Positions 1-6,242 are shown, counted from the first letter of the stretch. The stretch: DNA of 9,204 bases from CAZDML01 sp964506645 (GCA_964506645.1 CAZDML010000086.1:1-9204), one strand, 5' to 3'. Notes: generated from the letters alone by a model not told the origin. Translations and numbers: made by a program.

Positions 1-1291
1 TTTTGGCATTCTGTCTGAGGAAGTCCATCACTTTCCCTTCCGTCAGAGAGGCCTTCAGAGATAACGCATGTTCGCGAAAATAGTTCTCAATCTCTTCAGG
101 CTTGGCTTCTTTGTCTTCGGTGGCTTTTTTCTTGAGGTCTTCGAGATCTTTTTCCGTGGCTTCGAGCTTTTCCTGCTGGGAGATGGCGCGCAGGAGGTAG
201 GACAGCCGTACGTCTTTTTCTGCCTGCGGGCGTACTTTTTCGCGCAGCGCTTTGTCCGCTTCGGCATCTTCCGGTGTCACAAGGCCCTGACGCTCCAGAG
301 TCACACGCGCTCGTTTGATAAGCGCTTTAATGCGCTCCTCCAAAAGTGTGGGGGGAACCGAGAAGGTGTTGTTCTCAATGAGAGCGGACAGCATCTGCTC
401 ATCGACGTCTTTGTCTGATCGGTTTTTTTCTTCCTGTTCTAGATTCTCGCGGATTTTTTTCTTCAGTTCATCAAAGGATTCAAAGCCCAGGTCTTTAGCG
501 AACTCGTTGTCGAGGGCTGGAAGCTTCTTTTGTTTAATTTCTTTAACGGTAATGTTAAATTCCGCCTGTTTATTGGCCCATTCTTTGCGGTGATAATCGG
601 CGGGGAAGGTTACTTGGACCACGCGGGGGGTATTCAAAGGCGCGCCAACAATGCCTTCGCTGAAACCGGCGATCGTTTGTGGGGTGCTCATATCCATCAG
701 ATAATTGGTTGACGATCCTCCTGGAAATGGCTTCCCATCTATTTTACCTTCAAAATCGATGACAATGAAGTGACTTTTGCCCACTTTTTCGTCTTTGGAA
801 GCTTCCAGGCTGGCGTTGCGGTCCTGAAGTTCTTTCAGGGTCGCATCGATCTTGTCTTCGGTGATCTTATTGTCCTGCTTGTTGACCTTGAGCCCTTTGT
901 AGTCGCGTGCTTTCACTTCTGGATCTTTTTCTACTTTCATATGGAAGACAAGCGGCTTGTTCGGTTCAAAGTCGATCTTTTCAACCTGCGGCGTCGTAAC
1001 GGTCTGGAGTTTTTTGTCGCGGATCACCTGGCTGGCGGCGCGGCTGATGAGATTTTCAAGCACAGTCTGGCGTGCGCGTTCCGCAAAATGCTGGCGGACC
1101 ATTTCGATGGGTGCTTTCCCCTGGCGGAAGCCTGGGAGGGAGGCACGGCGCTGAATATCCTGAAAAACGGATTCGGTTTCTTTGGCGACTTCGTCTTTAT
1201 GAAGTTCGATGGAGAACGTCATTTCGCAATCGGCTTCTTTGAGTACTTTGGCTTTGAGAGAAAGCGGCTTCTCTTTTTCGAGGGTTTCCAT
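1..1291 (-). CDS. tig: Trigger factor, ribosome-associated chaperone and peptidyl-prolyl isomerase (3' end outside window)
   Basis: Trigger factor binds near the ribosomal exit tunnel and shields nascent chains; its middle domain is an FKBP-type prolyl isomerase. Read from the ATG at 1289-1291, about 430 codons are open to the window edge. Near residues 52-62 is LPGFRQGKAPI, matching the family's ribosome-docking GFRxGK signature (GFRQGK, 54-59). Residues of about 170-255 form the FKBP-like domain (VGKSHFIVIDFEGKIDGKPF onward). The rest is the charged helical C-terminal chaperone region, ending in view with FLRQNAK. Family members are usually 430-450 residues, so the stop should lie only a few codons outside. 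An AAGGA ribosome site lies 7 bases before the start (1299-1303 on the plus strand). tRNA-Leu ends only 29 bases upstream, with no terminator or clear promoter between, so co-transcription with the tRNAs is likely (inference). In many bacteria tig is followed by clpP and clpX. Confidence 0.96.
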   Translation of the reverse strand, partial: METLEKEKPLSLKAKVLKEADCEMTFSIELHKDEVAKETESVFQDIQRRASLPGFRQGKAPIEMVRQHFAERARQTVLENLISRAASQVIRDKKLQTVTTPQVEKIDFEPNKPLVFHMKVEKDPEVKARDYKGLKVNKQDNKITEDKIDATLKELQDRNASLEASKDEKVGKSHFIVIDFEGKIDGKPFPGGSSTNYLMDMSTPQTIAGFSEGIVGAPLNTPRVVQVTFPADYHRKEWANKQAEFNITVKEIKQKKLPALDNEFAKDLGFESFDELKKKIRENLEQEEKNRSDKDVDEQMLSALIENNTFSVPPTLLEERIKALIKRARVTLERQGLVTPEDAEADKALREKVRPQAEKDVRLSYLLRAISQQEKLEATEKDLEDLKKKATEDKEAKPEEIENYFREHALSLKASLTEGKVMDFLRQNAK

Positions 1292-1320
1292 GGTGTCATC
1301 CTTTTCTAAGTAATAAAAAC

Positions 1321-1407
1321 TGGTGGACCGGGCGAGACTTGAACTCGCAAGCCCTTGCGGGCACAAGGTCCTAAGCCTTGCGCGTATGCCAATTCCGCCA
1401 CCGGTCC
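1321..1407 (-). tRNA. tRNA-Leu (anticodon TAG)
   Basis: The acceptor stem GGACCGG (1401-1407 on the complement) pairs fully with CCGGTCC (complement of 1325-1331). The D arm contains GGCGGAATTGGCA. The anticodon stem CAAGG/CCTTG encloses the loop CTTAGGA, giving anticodon TAG. A long variable arm (TGCCCGCAAGGGCT) identifies a class II tRNA, and the T arm is GCGAG/CTCGC. Discriminator A and an encoded CCA are present (1321-1324). It is the last tRNA of the cluster and lies 29 bases before the tig start. Confidence 0.97.
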
Positions 1408-1408
1408 A

Positions 1409-1511
1409 GGGGCGAGCTTAAATCGACGGTGCTGCCAATTCCGTACTCACCGCTTCGCGGTGAGTACGGTCCCTTCCTAAACTTTTAAAGGTGGGGGACG
1501 CCACCGGTCCA
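1409..1511 (-). pseudogene. tRNA-Leu-derived relic interrupted by a hairpin insert
   Basis: Just upstream of the intact tRNA-Leu, parts of its 5' half occur again. The 13 bases at 1499-1511 are identical to 1396-1408 (acceptor strand and start of the D stem). The 11 bases at 1433-1443 are identical to 1387-1397 (D arm). In the intact gene these segments overlap by two bases; here about 55 bases separate them, containing the hairpin at 1441-1469. Beyond the D-arm copy, 1409-1432 retains only a vague tRNA-like string (complement GATTTAAGCTCGCCC). This could be a decayed anticodon arm with TAA or a decayed T arm. No complete 3' half exists, so it cannot fold as a tRNA. The likely history is a partial duplication of tRNA-Leu, then an insertion in the D arm and decay. 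Confidence 0.6.
1441..1469. repeat. Perfect 13-bp palindrome with 3-base loop
   Basis: The left arm CCGTACTCACCGC (1441-1453) and right arm GCGGTGAGTACGG (1457-1469) are exact reverse complements around TTC. The first three bases, CCG, also belong to the tRNA-Leu D-arm match. Neither flank carries a run of T, so it is not a standard intrinsic terminator. It lies in the transcribed spacer between tRNA-Lys and tRNA-Leu. It could be a REP-like element or an RNA-processing hairpin. Its sequence differs from the TCAGA-rich palindromes at 1781-1850 and 6087-6152. Confidence 0.8.
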
Positions 1512-1520
1512 AAATGGAAG

Positions 1521-1593
1521 TGGGCCGCGCCGGAATCGAACCGGCAACCTGTCGCTTAAGAGGCGAATGCTCTACCAATTGAGCTAGCGGCCC
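1521..1593 (-). tRNA. tRNA-Lys (anticodon CTT)
   Basis: The acceptor stem GGGCCGC/GCGGCCC is fully paired. The D arm is GCTC-AATTGGTA-GAGC. The anticodon loop CTCTTAA gives CTT, and the T arm is GCCGG-TTCGATT-CCGGC. Total length is 73 bases including discriminator A. CCA is not encoded, because CTT follows the discriminator. The first anticodon-stem pair (27-43) is T-C, a small irregularity. It sits 16 bases downstream of tRNA-Arg(TCG). Confidence 0.96.
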
Positions 1594-1609
1594 AAAAAAC
1601 TTTGAAAAC

Positions 1610-1681
1610 TGCGCCCGATAGGAATCGAACCTATATCAGCGGTTCCGAAGACCGCTACTTTATCCGTTAAGCTACGGGCGC
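1610..1681 (-). tRNA. tRNA-Arg (anticodon TCG)
   Basis: The acceptor stem GCGCCCG/CGGGCGC is complete. The anticodon stem GCGGT/ACCGC encloses the loop CTTCGGA, giving TCG. The T arm is ATAGG-TTCGATT-CCTAT. The variable region is four bases, giving a 72-base tRNA with discriminator A. CCA is not encoded. It lies 23 bases downstream of the second arginine tRNA. Confidence 0.95.
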
Positions 1682-1704
1682 AAAAATCGGTGTACTCAAA
1701 AAAC

Positions 1705-1777
1705 TGTGCCCGGCAGGAATCGAACCTGCAACCACCTGCTTAGAAGGCAGATGCTCTATCCATTGAGCTACGGGCGC
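1705..1777 (-). tRNA. tRNA-Arg (anticodon TCT)
   Basis: The D arm is GCTC-AATGGATA-GAGC. The anticodon loop CTTCTAA gives TCT, and the T arm is GCAGG-TTCGATT-CCTGC. Total length is 73 bases with discriminator A, and CCA is not encoded. The acceptor strands are GCGCCCG and CGGGCAC, which leaves a C2-A71 mismatch; the other six pairs form. The palindromic element at 1781-1850 lies directly upstream of its 5' end. Confidence 0.94.
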
Positions 1778-1780
1778 CCA

Positions 1781-1850
1781 AATCAGCTCAGAACTCAGGG
1801 CTCAGAGTTCAAAGAGTTCTCTGAGTACTGAGTTCTGAGCTCTGAGTTGG
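1781..1850. repeat. TCAGA-rich palindromic element, copy A (tRNA spacer)
   Basis: This 70-base imperfect inverted repeat lies between tRNA-Arg(TCT) and tRNA-Pro. The left arm has CTCAGAACTCAG then GG then CTCAGAG (1787-1807). The right arm is the reverse complement (CTCTGAG, TA, CTGAGTTCTGAG), giving about 19 of 21 paired positions around a short centre. Its right half, from CTCTGAG to GAGTTGG, matches the valS element (6087-6152) at about 29 of 32 positions. Both copies start with AATCAG and end with GAGTTGG. In RNA it would form a long hairpin in the tRNA precursor. Mobility is inferred from the second copy. Confidence 0.8.
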
Positions 1851-1858
1851 ATAAAGTA

Positions 1859-1931
1859 TCGGGGCGGCCGGATTTGAACCGGCGACCTCTTGGTCCCAAA
1901 CCAAGCGCGCTACCAACTGCGCTACGCCCCG
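1859..1931 (-). tRNA. tRNA-Pro (anticodon TGG)
   Basis: The acceptor stem CGGGGCG/CGCCCCG is fully paired. The anticodon stem CTTGG/CCAAG encloses the loop TTTGGGA, giving TGG. The T arm is GCCGG-TTCAAAT-CCGGC. Total length is 73 bases with discriminator A, and CCA is not encoded. The spacer before it (1932-2073) contains a terminator-like hairpin, so this tRNA and those after it might need their own promoter. Only a weak candidate (TTGACC with no good -10) was seen there. Confidence 0.97.
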
Positions 1932-1975
1932 TAAAAGTGTGATTTGGGGAACCTTCCTTCCGGTCAAAGGGCTAT

Positions 1976-2020
1976 AAAAAAACAGTGAAAAAATAGCCAC
2001 TTATCCGCCTTTTTTCACTG
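1976..2020 (-). terminator. Possible intrinsic terminator after tRNA-His
   Basis: Read on the minus strand, CAGTGAAAAAA (complement of 2010-2020) pairs with TTTTTTCACTG (complement of 1983-1993) across a 16-base loop. A run of T follows at 1976-1982. This shape fits a Rho-independent terminator, but the stem is half A-T and the loop is long, so it may be weak or act by attenuation. The rest of the 1932-2073 spacer holds no gene that I can see. Confidence 0.4.
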
Positions 2021-2073
2021 GTGATTTAGGGCCTCAAATCGGAGATAGTTTAGCATTTTAGGGGAGAGAAAAG

Positions 2074-2150
2074 TGGGGTGGCTAACGGGACTTGAACCCG
2101 CAACCTCTGCCGCCACAGGGCAGCGCTCTAACCATTGAGCTATAGCCACC
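2074..2150 (-). tRNA. tRNA-His (anticodon GTG)
   Basis: The stem GTGGCT/AGCCAC is preceded by an encoded extra G at -1 that faces C73, the histidine identity feature. The anticodon stem CTGCC/GGCAG encloses the loop CTGTGGC, giving GTG. The T arm is GCGGG-TTCAAGT-CCCGT. CCA is encoded at 2074-2076. It is the first tRNA of the cluster, 35 bases after the rdgB stop. Confidence 0.96.
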
Positions 2151-2174
2151 AAAAACTGTAAAAAGGAGATAAGG

Positions 2175-2180
2175 ATTATA
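2175..2180 (-). promoter_or_regulatory. Candidate -10 box for the tRNA cluster
   Basis: A perfect TATAAT occurs on the minus strand in the 35-base gap between rdgB and tRNA-His. It would start transcription about 17 bases before the mature tRNA. The -35 region falls inside the rdgB end (around GCTCAA) and is poor. An internal promoter boosting tRNA synthesis is plausible, but chance is possible in this AT-rich gap. Confidence 0.35.
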
Positions 2181-2185
2181 GAAAA

Positions 2186-2839
2186 TCAGGAGGTTTTTTG
2201 AGCATTCTTTTGGAGATGCTCACTGATATTCTTACGAAGATTGATCAGAATCGGCTTCACCGCTTGAAGCGCTTTGTAGCGATGGCTCATGCCGTTCTTC
2301 AGCGTGGGGCCCATCTCCGAGAGGGTTTTTCCGTATTCCGGGACGAGAAAGATCGGGTCGTAACCAAAGCCTTCTTCGCCGCGTACCCGGTCCGTGATAA
2401 ATCCATCGAGAGCCCCTTCCACGGTTTGCGTGGCTCCACCGGGAACAGCCACGGCCATCACCGAGCGAAAGCGGGCTTTACGATGAATGGTCGGTACACC
2501 TTTCAAAAGTTTTAGGACTTTTTGGTTGTTGTCGTTAAAAGAACATCCGACTCCTGCGAAGCGTGCGGAAATGACGCCGGGGGCGCCATCGAGAAAATCA
2601 ATTTCGAGCCCAGAGTCATCGGCCAAAGCAATATGGTTGGTGAATTGCGCAATGGCGTAGGCTTTTTTCTGCGCATTGCCTTCCAGGGTGGGTGCATCTT
2701 CCACGACTTCTGGGGCGCCGGGGAATTCATCGAGCGTAACGAAACGGATTCCTTCTTCTTGAAAGATGGATGTGATCTCTCGCACTTTGTTGGTGTTGCG
2801 GGTTGCGAGAACAACGGTGAAATCGTTGGGGTTGATCAT
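2186..2839 (-). CDS. rdgB: XTP/dITP pyrophosphatase (RdgB/HAM1 family)
   Basis: A cytosolic house-cleaning enzyme that hydrolyses dITP, dXTP and ITP to monophosphates plus pyrophosphate, keeping deaminated purines out of DNA and RNA. The 217-residue length suits the family (about 200). Visible motifs are TRNTNKVREI (13-22, nucleotide binding), EDAPTLEGNAQKKA (47-60), ALADDSGLEID with DGAPGVISARFAG (71-96; Asp74/75 form the catalytic acidic site), GFGYDPIF (158-164) and SHRYKAL (185-191). The start ATG overlaps the rph stop as ATGA, which suggests translational coupling; a GGGAG ribosome site lies inside the rph end. rph-rdgB pairs are common in bacteria. The last 20 or so residues are a polar tail (NISEHLQKNAQKTS). 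Confidence 0.97.
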   Translation of the reverse strand: MINPNDFTVVLATRNTNKVREITSIFQEEGIRFVTLDEFPGAPEVVEDAPTLEGNAQKKAYAIAQFTNHIALADDSGLEIDFLDGAPGVISARFAGVGCSFNDNNQKVLKLLKGVPTIHRKARFRSVMAVAVPGGATQTVEGALDGFITDRVRGEEGFGYDPIFLVPEYGKTLSEMGPTLKNGMSHRYKALQAVKPILINLRKNISEHLQKNAQKTS

Positions 2840-3525
2840 CGGCGAACATCTCCCAGAATGTCTTTCTGGATCGCCAGAATTTTGCGAATGCCCGTTTGTG
2901 CCAGGCGGATCATTGTGTTGAGGTCGGCTTGTGAAAATGGTTTGTGTTCCGCGTTGCCCTGTACTTCGACGAATCGTCCGGAGCCTGTCATGACGACATT
3001 AAAGTCGACTTCGGCCTTGGCATCGTGCTCGTAATCCAAATCGAGAATAAATTTTCCATCGACAATGCCGACGCTGACGGCTGCGACATAGTCCTGAACC
3101 GGCCAGGCTGCCAGGCGCCCTTCTTTTTTCCACCGGCGCAGCGCTTTGACCATGGCAATAAAGCCGCCGTTGATCGATGCCGTGCGTGTTCCGCCATCGG
3201 CTTGAAGGACATCACAGTCAATTTCCACGCTTAGATCGGGCATGGCGTGCATGTCGACTGCGGCGCGCAGGGAACGGCCTATCAAACGTTGAATTTCTTT
3301 GGAGCGACCACCCGAAGCAATTCTTCCGCGGGAAGAGCGGGTGGTTGTGGAGCGAGGTAACATGGAATACTCCGCCGTGATCCAGCCTTTGCCGCTGTCT
3401 TTGGCATGATCGGGCACATTGTCCGAAAGGCTGGCGGTGCAAATCACTTTGGTGTCTCCCATAGAAAACAGGCAGGAGCCTTCTGGGTGCTTAATGTAGT
3501 TCTGAATAACGCGGATGGGTCGCAT
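2836..3525 (-). CDS. rph: Ribonuclease PH
   Basis: A phosphate-dependent 3'-5' exoribonuclease that trims tRNA precursors at the 3' end, working as a ring-shaped hexamer. Family signatures are GDTKVICTAS near residue 22, GWITAEYSMLPRST, SGGRSKEIQRLIGRSLRAAVD (with the phosphate-binding Arg), CDVLQADGGTRTASI, and DLDYEHDAKAEVDFNVVMTGSG with the catalytic aspartates. The 229 residues are about nine short of Escherichia coli RNase PH: the protein begins at MRPIRVIQNYIKHPEG and lacks the usual N-terminal DGR-type stretch. It cannot be extended, because the in-frame codon six places upstream is the valS stop TAG. The only ribosome site is GGAG, overlapping that stop, at a rather long 12-base spacing. 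It lies 15 bases after valS and overlaps rdgB by four bases. Its substrates may include the tRNAs encoded just downstream. Confidence 0.96.
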   Translation of the reverse strand: MRPIRVIQNYIKHPEGSCLFSMGDTKVICTASLSDNVPDHAKDSGKGWITAEYSMLPRSTTTRSSRGRIASGGRSKEIQRLIGRSLRAAVDMHAMPDLSVEIDCDVLQADGGTRTASINGGFIAMVKALRRWKKEGRLAAWPVQDYVAAVSVGIVDGKFILDLDYEHDAKAEVDFNVVMTGSGRFVEVQGNAEHKPFSQADLNTMIRLAQTGIRKILAIQKDILGDVRR

Positions 3526-3540
3526 GAGGGGATTATACTC

Positions 3541-6234
3541 CTAGAAACCAGACAGGTTGCGCTCGTAAAGCGCAATTTTTTCTTCTGCGACTTTTAAGTT
3601 GGTCTTTTCCATCTCGACCGTCTCCGGTTTGGCATGCTTCACGAAGTCATCGCGTTTTAAATTCAGCGGCGAGCGCGCCATGAACTGTTTGAGCTCGGTA
3701 ATTTTCTTCGTGAGTCGGGCTTTTTCCTTTTCCAAATCCACCAAATCTTTGAGATGGACAAAAATTTCCGCGCCCTGGGCGACGGCCACGGCCGATTCTT
3801 TCGGCCGCGCGATGTCCGAGTGGATGTGAAGCGTTTCACTCTCCAGTTTTGCCAGCGCGCGCAGTTCGGGATACAGCTGATGGAGCGTGGTGGCGAGTTC
3901 GCTATCTCTTGATTTAAATTCACAAACGATCGGTTTTCCAGGCTGCACATTCATCTCACTGCGCACGGTACGGATGGTGGTCACCACTTCTTGAAAACGC
4001 TTGAACTGCTGTGTCGCTGTCGGATCTTTGCGACCGGCGGAGGTCTGAGGCCAGGAGCGAATCATCAAGGATTCTGAGCTCTGTGCCAGGAAGGGTTTCA
4101 GCGCAGTGTAAATTTCTTCTGTTTCGTAGGGCATGATCGGATGTAGCATGGCAAGAACATTGTCGAGCACATGAACGATCACGCTTTGTGCCTGGGCTTT
4201 CGCTTGGGTGTCTGTTCCTTGAAAACGAATTTTCGCGACTTCCACGTACCAATCGCAGAAGGACGACCAGACAAATTCATAAAGCGTGCGTGCCGCTTCC
4301 GCCGGATTGAAGCCTTCAAGGGATTCTGTGACATGCTGAATGGTCGCCTCTAATTCGTTCATGATCCAACGATCAGCCAGAGGGCTCTCTGCGGTGAGAA
4401 TCGCAGCGGTCGGTTTATAGTCGGTTAAATTCATAAACACAAAGCGGCTCGCGTTCCAAAGTTTGTTGGCAAAGTTGCGTGCTTTGAGGAAGGAGTCCTG
4501 GGAGAGTTGCATGTCACGTCCCGGAATGCTCGATTCCGCCAGCGACATGCGCAAGGCGTCGGTGCCGTACTGTTTCATGATGTCGAGGGGGTCGATGACA
4601 TTGCCGAGTGATTTCGACATTTTCTTGCCCTGCTTGTCTCGCACGATGCCGTGGATGTAGACGTGCTTAAACGGCACTTCATTCATAAATTCGAGACCCA
4701 TCATCACCATGCGGGCCACCCAGAGATAAAGAATTTCGTGGCCTGTGACGAGTACGGAAGTCGGGTAAAACGTTTTAAGCTCCGGCGTTTGATCCGGCCA
4801 GTGGAACACCGACATCGGCCAGAGTCCGGAGGAGAACCACGTATCAAGCACGTCGTCATCTTGTTTGAGCGTTTTTCCTTTGCAGGCGGTGCACTCCGTC
4901 GGAGTTTCCGCTGAAGCAAACGGCTTACAGCCCTTCCCGCAGTAATAGACGGGAATGCGGTGGCCCCACCAAATCTGACGGGAAATACACCAGTCCTTAA
5001 TATTGTCGAGCCAGAGCAGATAGGGTTTTTCCCAGGAAGAAGGAACAATTTTCATGCGGCCGTCGCGCGTGGCCTGCGCCGCGCGTTCGGCGAGTCCGCT
5101 CATTTTCATGAACCATTGTTCAGAGACGAGCGGTTCGACAATCGTTTGGCAGCGGTAACAGATCGCGGCAGAAAGTTTATAGTCGTCGGTCTTTTCGAGC
5201 AGACCCTGTGCCTCCAGATCGTCAACGATTTTTTTGCGTGCTTCAAAGCGGTCGAGCCCGGCGTACGGGGTTCCCGCCTCTTTCGTCATCTTGCCTTCAA
5301 AACTAATCACGACGACGTGCGGGAGTTTGTGGCGTTCCCCAATTTCAAAGTCGGTTTGGTCGTGGGCCGGAGTGACTTTTACGGCGCCGGTTCCGAAGGC
5401 AGCATCTACCGCGGCATCGGCCACGATCGGAATCTCTCGCGAAGTGAGGGGAAGTTTTAGTTTCTGGCCGATGAGACTCTTGTAGCGCGGATCTTCCGGG
5501 TTGACGGCCACGGCGGTGTCGCCCAACATCGTTTCGGGACGGGTGGTCGCGACAATGACCTCACCCTTGCCGGATGCGAGGAGGTATTTGATATGCCACA
5601 GCTTACCGGCTTTGTCTTCGTGTTCTACTTCAATATCGGATAGGGCGGTGTGACAGCGCGGGCACCAGTTCACCATGCGCGGGCCGCGGTAAATCAGGCC
5701 TTTGTTAAAGAGTTGAACGAACGCATGCCGAACGGCGCGGGAACAGACCTCATCCATCGTAAAGCGGGTCCGGCTCCAATCGCAGCTGGCGCCCAGCCGT
5801 TTGAGCTGCATCAAGATGGTATCCCCCGACTCCTTGCGCCACTGCCACATGCGTTCCAAGAAAGCCTCGCGGCCGAGGTCATGCCGAGTCTTCTTTTCGG
5901 CTTTGAGCAGCTTTTCCACCACGTTCTGAGTGGCAATCCCGCCATGATCGGTTCCCGGCACCCAGAGGGTGGCCTGACCGGCCATTCGGTGCCAGCGGGT
6001 GAGAATATCTTGAAGGGTGTTATTGAGCGCATGCCCCATGTGCAGGCTCCCAGTAACGTTGGGAGGGGGAATCACAATACAGAAGGAATCAGAACTCAGA
6101 GCTCTGGGCTCAGAGAGTTTCTCTGAGTCCTGATTTCTGAGGTCTGAGTTGGGCCTAAAAAGGCCCTGCTCTTCCCAGACAGGGTACCAGCGTTTTTCGG
6201 TCTCTTCGGGGGCGTAAACTTTGGGCAATTCCAT
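3541..6234 (-). CDS. valS: Valyl-tRNA synthetase, with an in-frame palindromic-element insert
   Basis: Class I aminoacyl-tRNA synthetase joining valine to tRNA-Val and editing mischarged threonine. The protein has 897 residues, normal for the family. Visible parts in order: PPPNVTGSLHMGHAL with the HIGH-type motif (HMGH, 65-68); the CP1 editing domain including TTRPETMLGDTAVAVNP; WCISRQIWWGHRIPVYYC; a Cys4 zinc knuckle (Cys432, 436, 448, 451) followed by DDDVLDTWFSSGLWP; KMSKS at 538-542; an anticodon-binding helical domain; and a C-terminal coiled-coil arm (DLEKEKARLTKKITELKQFM) that contacts tRNA. Residues of about 29-50 (NSDLRNQDSEKLSEPRALSSDS) are extra compared with usual ValRS and are encoded by the palindromic repeat at 6087-6152. 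No clear Shine-Dalgarno site precedes the ATG. It heads the minus-strand block. Confidence 0.98.
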   Translation of the reverse strand: MELPKVYAPEETEKRWYPVWEEQGLFRPNSDLRNQDSEKLSEPRALSSDSFCIVIPPPNVTGSLHMGHALNNTLQDILTRWHRMAGQATLWVPGTDHGGIATQNVVEKLLKAEKKTRHDLGREAFLERMWQWRKESGDTILMQLKRLGASCDWSRTRFTMDEVCSRAVRHAFVQLFNKGLIYRGPRMVNWCPRCHTALSDIEVEHEDKAGKLWHIKYLLASGKGEVIVATTRPETMLGDTAVAVNPEDPRYKSLIGQKLKLPLTSREIPIVADAAVDAAFGTGAVKVTPAHDQTDFEIGERHKLPHVVVISFEGKMTKEAGTPYAGLDRFEARKKIVDDLEAQGLLEKTDDYKLSAAICYRCQTIVEPLVSEQWFMKMSGLAERAAQATRDGRMKIVPSSWEKPYLLWLDNIKDWCISRQIWWGHRIPVYYCGKGCKPFASAETPTECTACKGKTLKQDDDVLDTWFSSGLWPMSVFHWPDQTPELKTFYPTSVLVTGHEILYLWVARMVMMGLEFMNEVPFKHVYIHGIVRDKQGKKMSKSLGNVIDPLDIMKQYGTDALRMSLAESSIPGRDMQLSQDSFLKARNFANKLWNASRFVFMNLTDYKPTAAILTAESPLADRWIMNELEATIQHVTESLEGFNPAEAARTLYEFVWSSFCDWYVEVAKIRFQGTDTQAKAQAQSVIVHVLDNVLAMLHPIMPYETEEIYTALKPFLAQSSESLMIRSWPQTSAGRKDPTATQQFKRFQEVVTTIRTVRSEMNVQPGKPIVCEFKSRDSELATTLHQLYPELRALAKLESETLHIHSDIARPKESAVAVAQGAEIFVHLKDLVDLEKEKARLTKKITELKQFMARSPLNLKRDDFVKHAKPETVEMEKTNLKVAEEKIALYERNLSGF
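6087..6152. repeat. TCAGA-rich palindromic element, copy B (inside valS)
   Basis: This 66-base segment (22 codons, frame preserved) begins AATCAG and ends GAGTTGG like copy A at 1781-1850. Right halves of the two copies match at about 29 of 32 positions, and both share GGGCTCAGAG in the left half. Its arms are imperfect inverted repeats (TCAGAACTCAG and GGGCTCAGAG on the left; CTCTGAGTCCTGATTTCTGA on the right). Read on the minus strand it encodes valS residues 29-50 without a stop. The insertion falls in the linker before the conserved IPPPNVTG block, a position likely to tolerate it. Confidence 0.8.
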
Positions 6235-6242
6235 AGGGTTGT

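Noticed and set aside
68..1309. Several plus-strand open frames opposite tig
   Set aside because: They mirror a clearly recognisable trigger factor on the minus strand, are rich in Phe/Leu as antisense of Lys/Glu-rich helices, and have no family signatures.
1441..1469. Hairpin as an intrinsic terminator
   Set aside because: No T run follows on either strand.
1409..1511. Group I intron in a tRNA-Leu(UAA) gene
   Set aside because: The insert is far too short, lies in the D arm and not the anticodon loop, and the tRNA has no 3' half.
1321..2150. CRISPR-like array from the regular tRNA spacing
   Set aside because: Each repeated unit folds as a distinct tRNA with its own anticodon; there are no identical direct repeats with unique spacers.
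4040..4083. Possible third TCAGA-type element in valS (GAGGTCTGAG and TTCTGAGCTCTG)
   Set aside because: Only two matches of 10 and 12 bases, no convincing palindrome, and the ValRS protein aligns to the family pattern here without an obvious insert.
3956..6126. Open frames on both strands within valS, rph and rdgB
   Set aside because: All are shadows of well-conserved genes in another frame, with no ribosome sites or recognisable domains.
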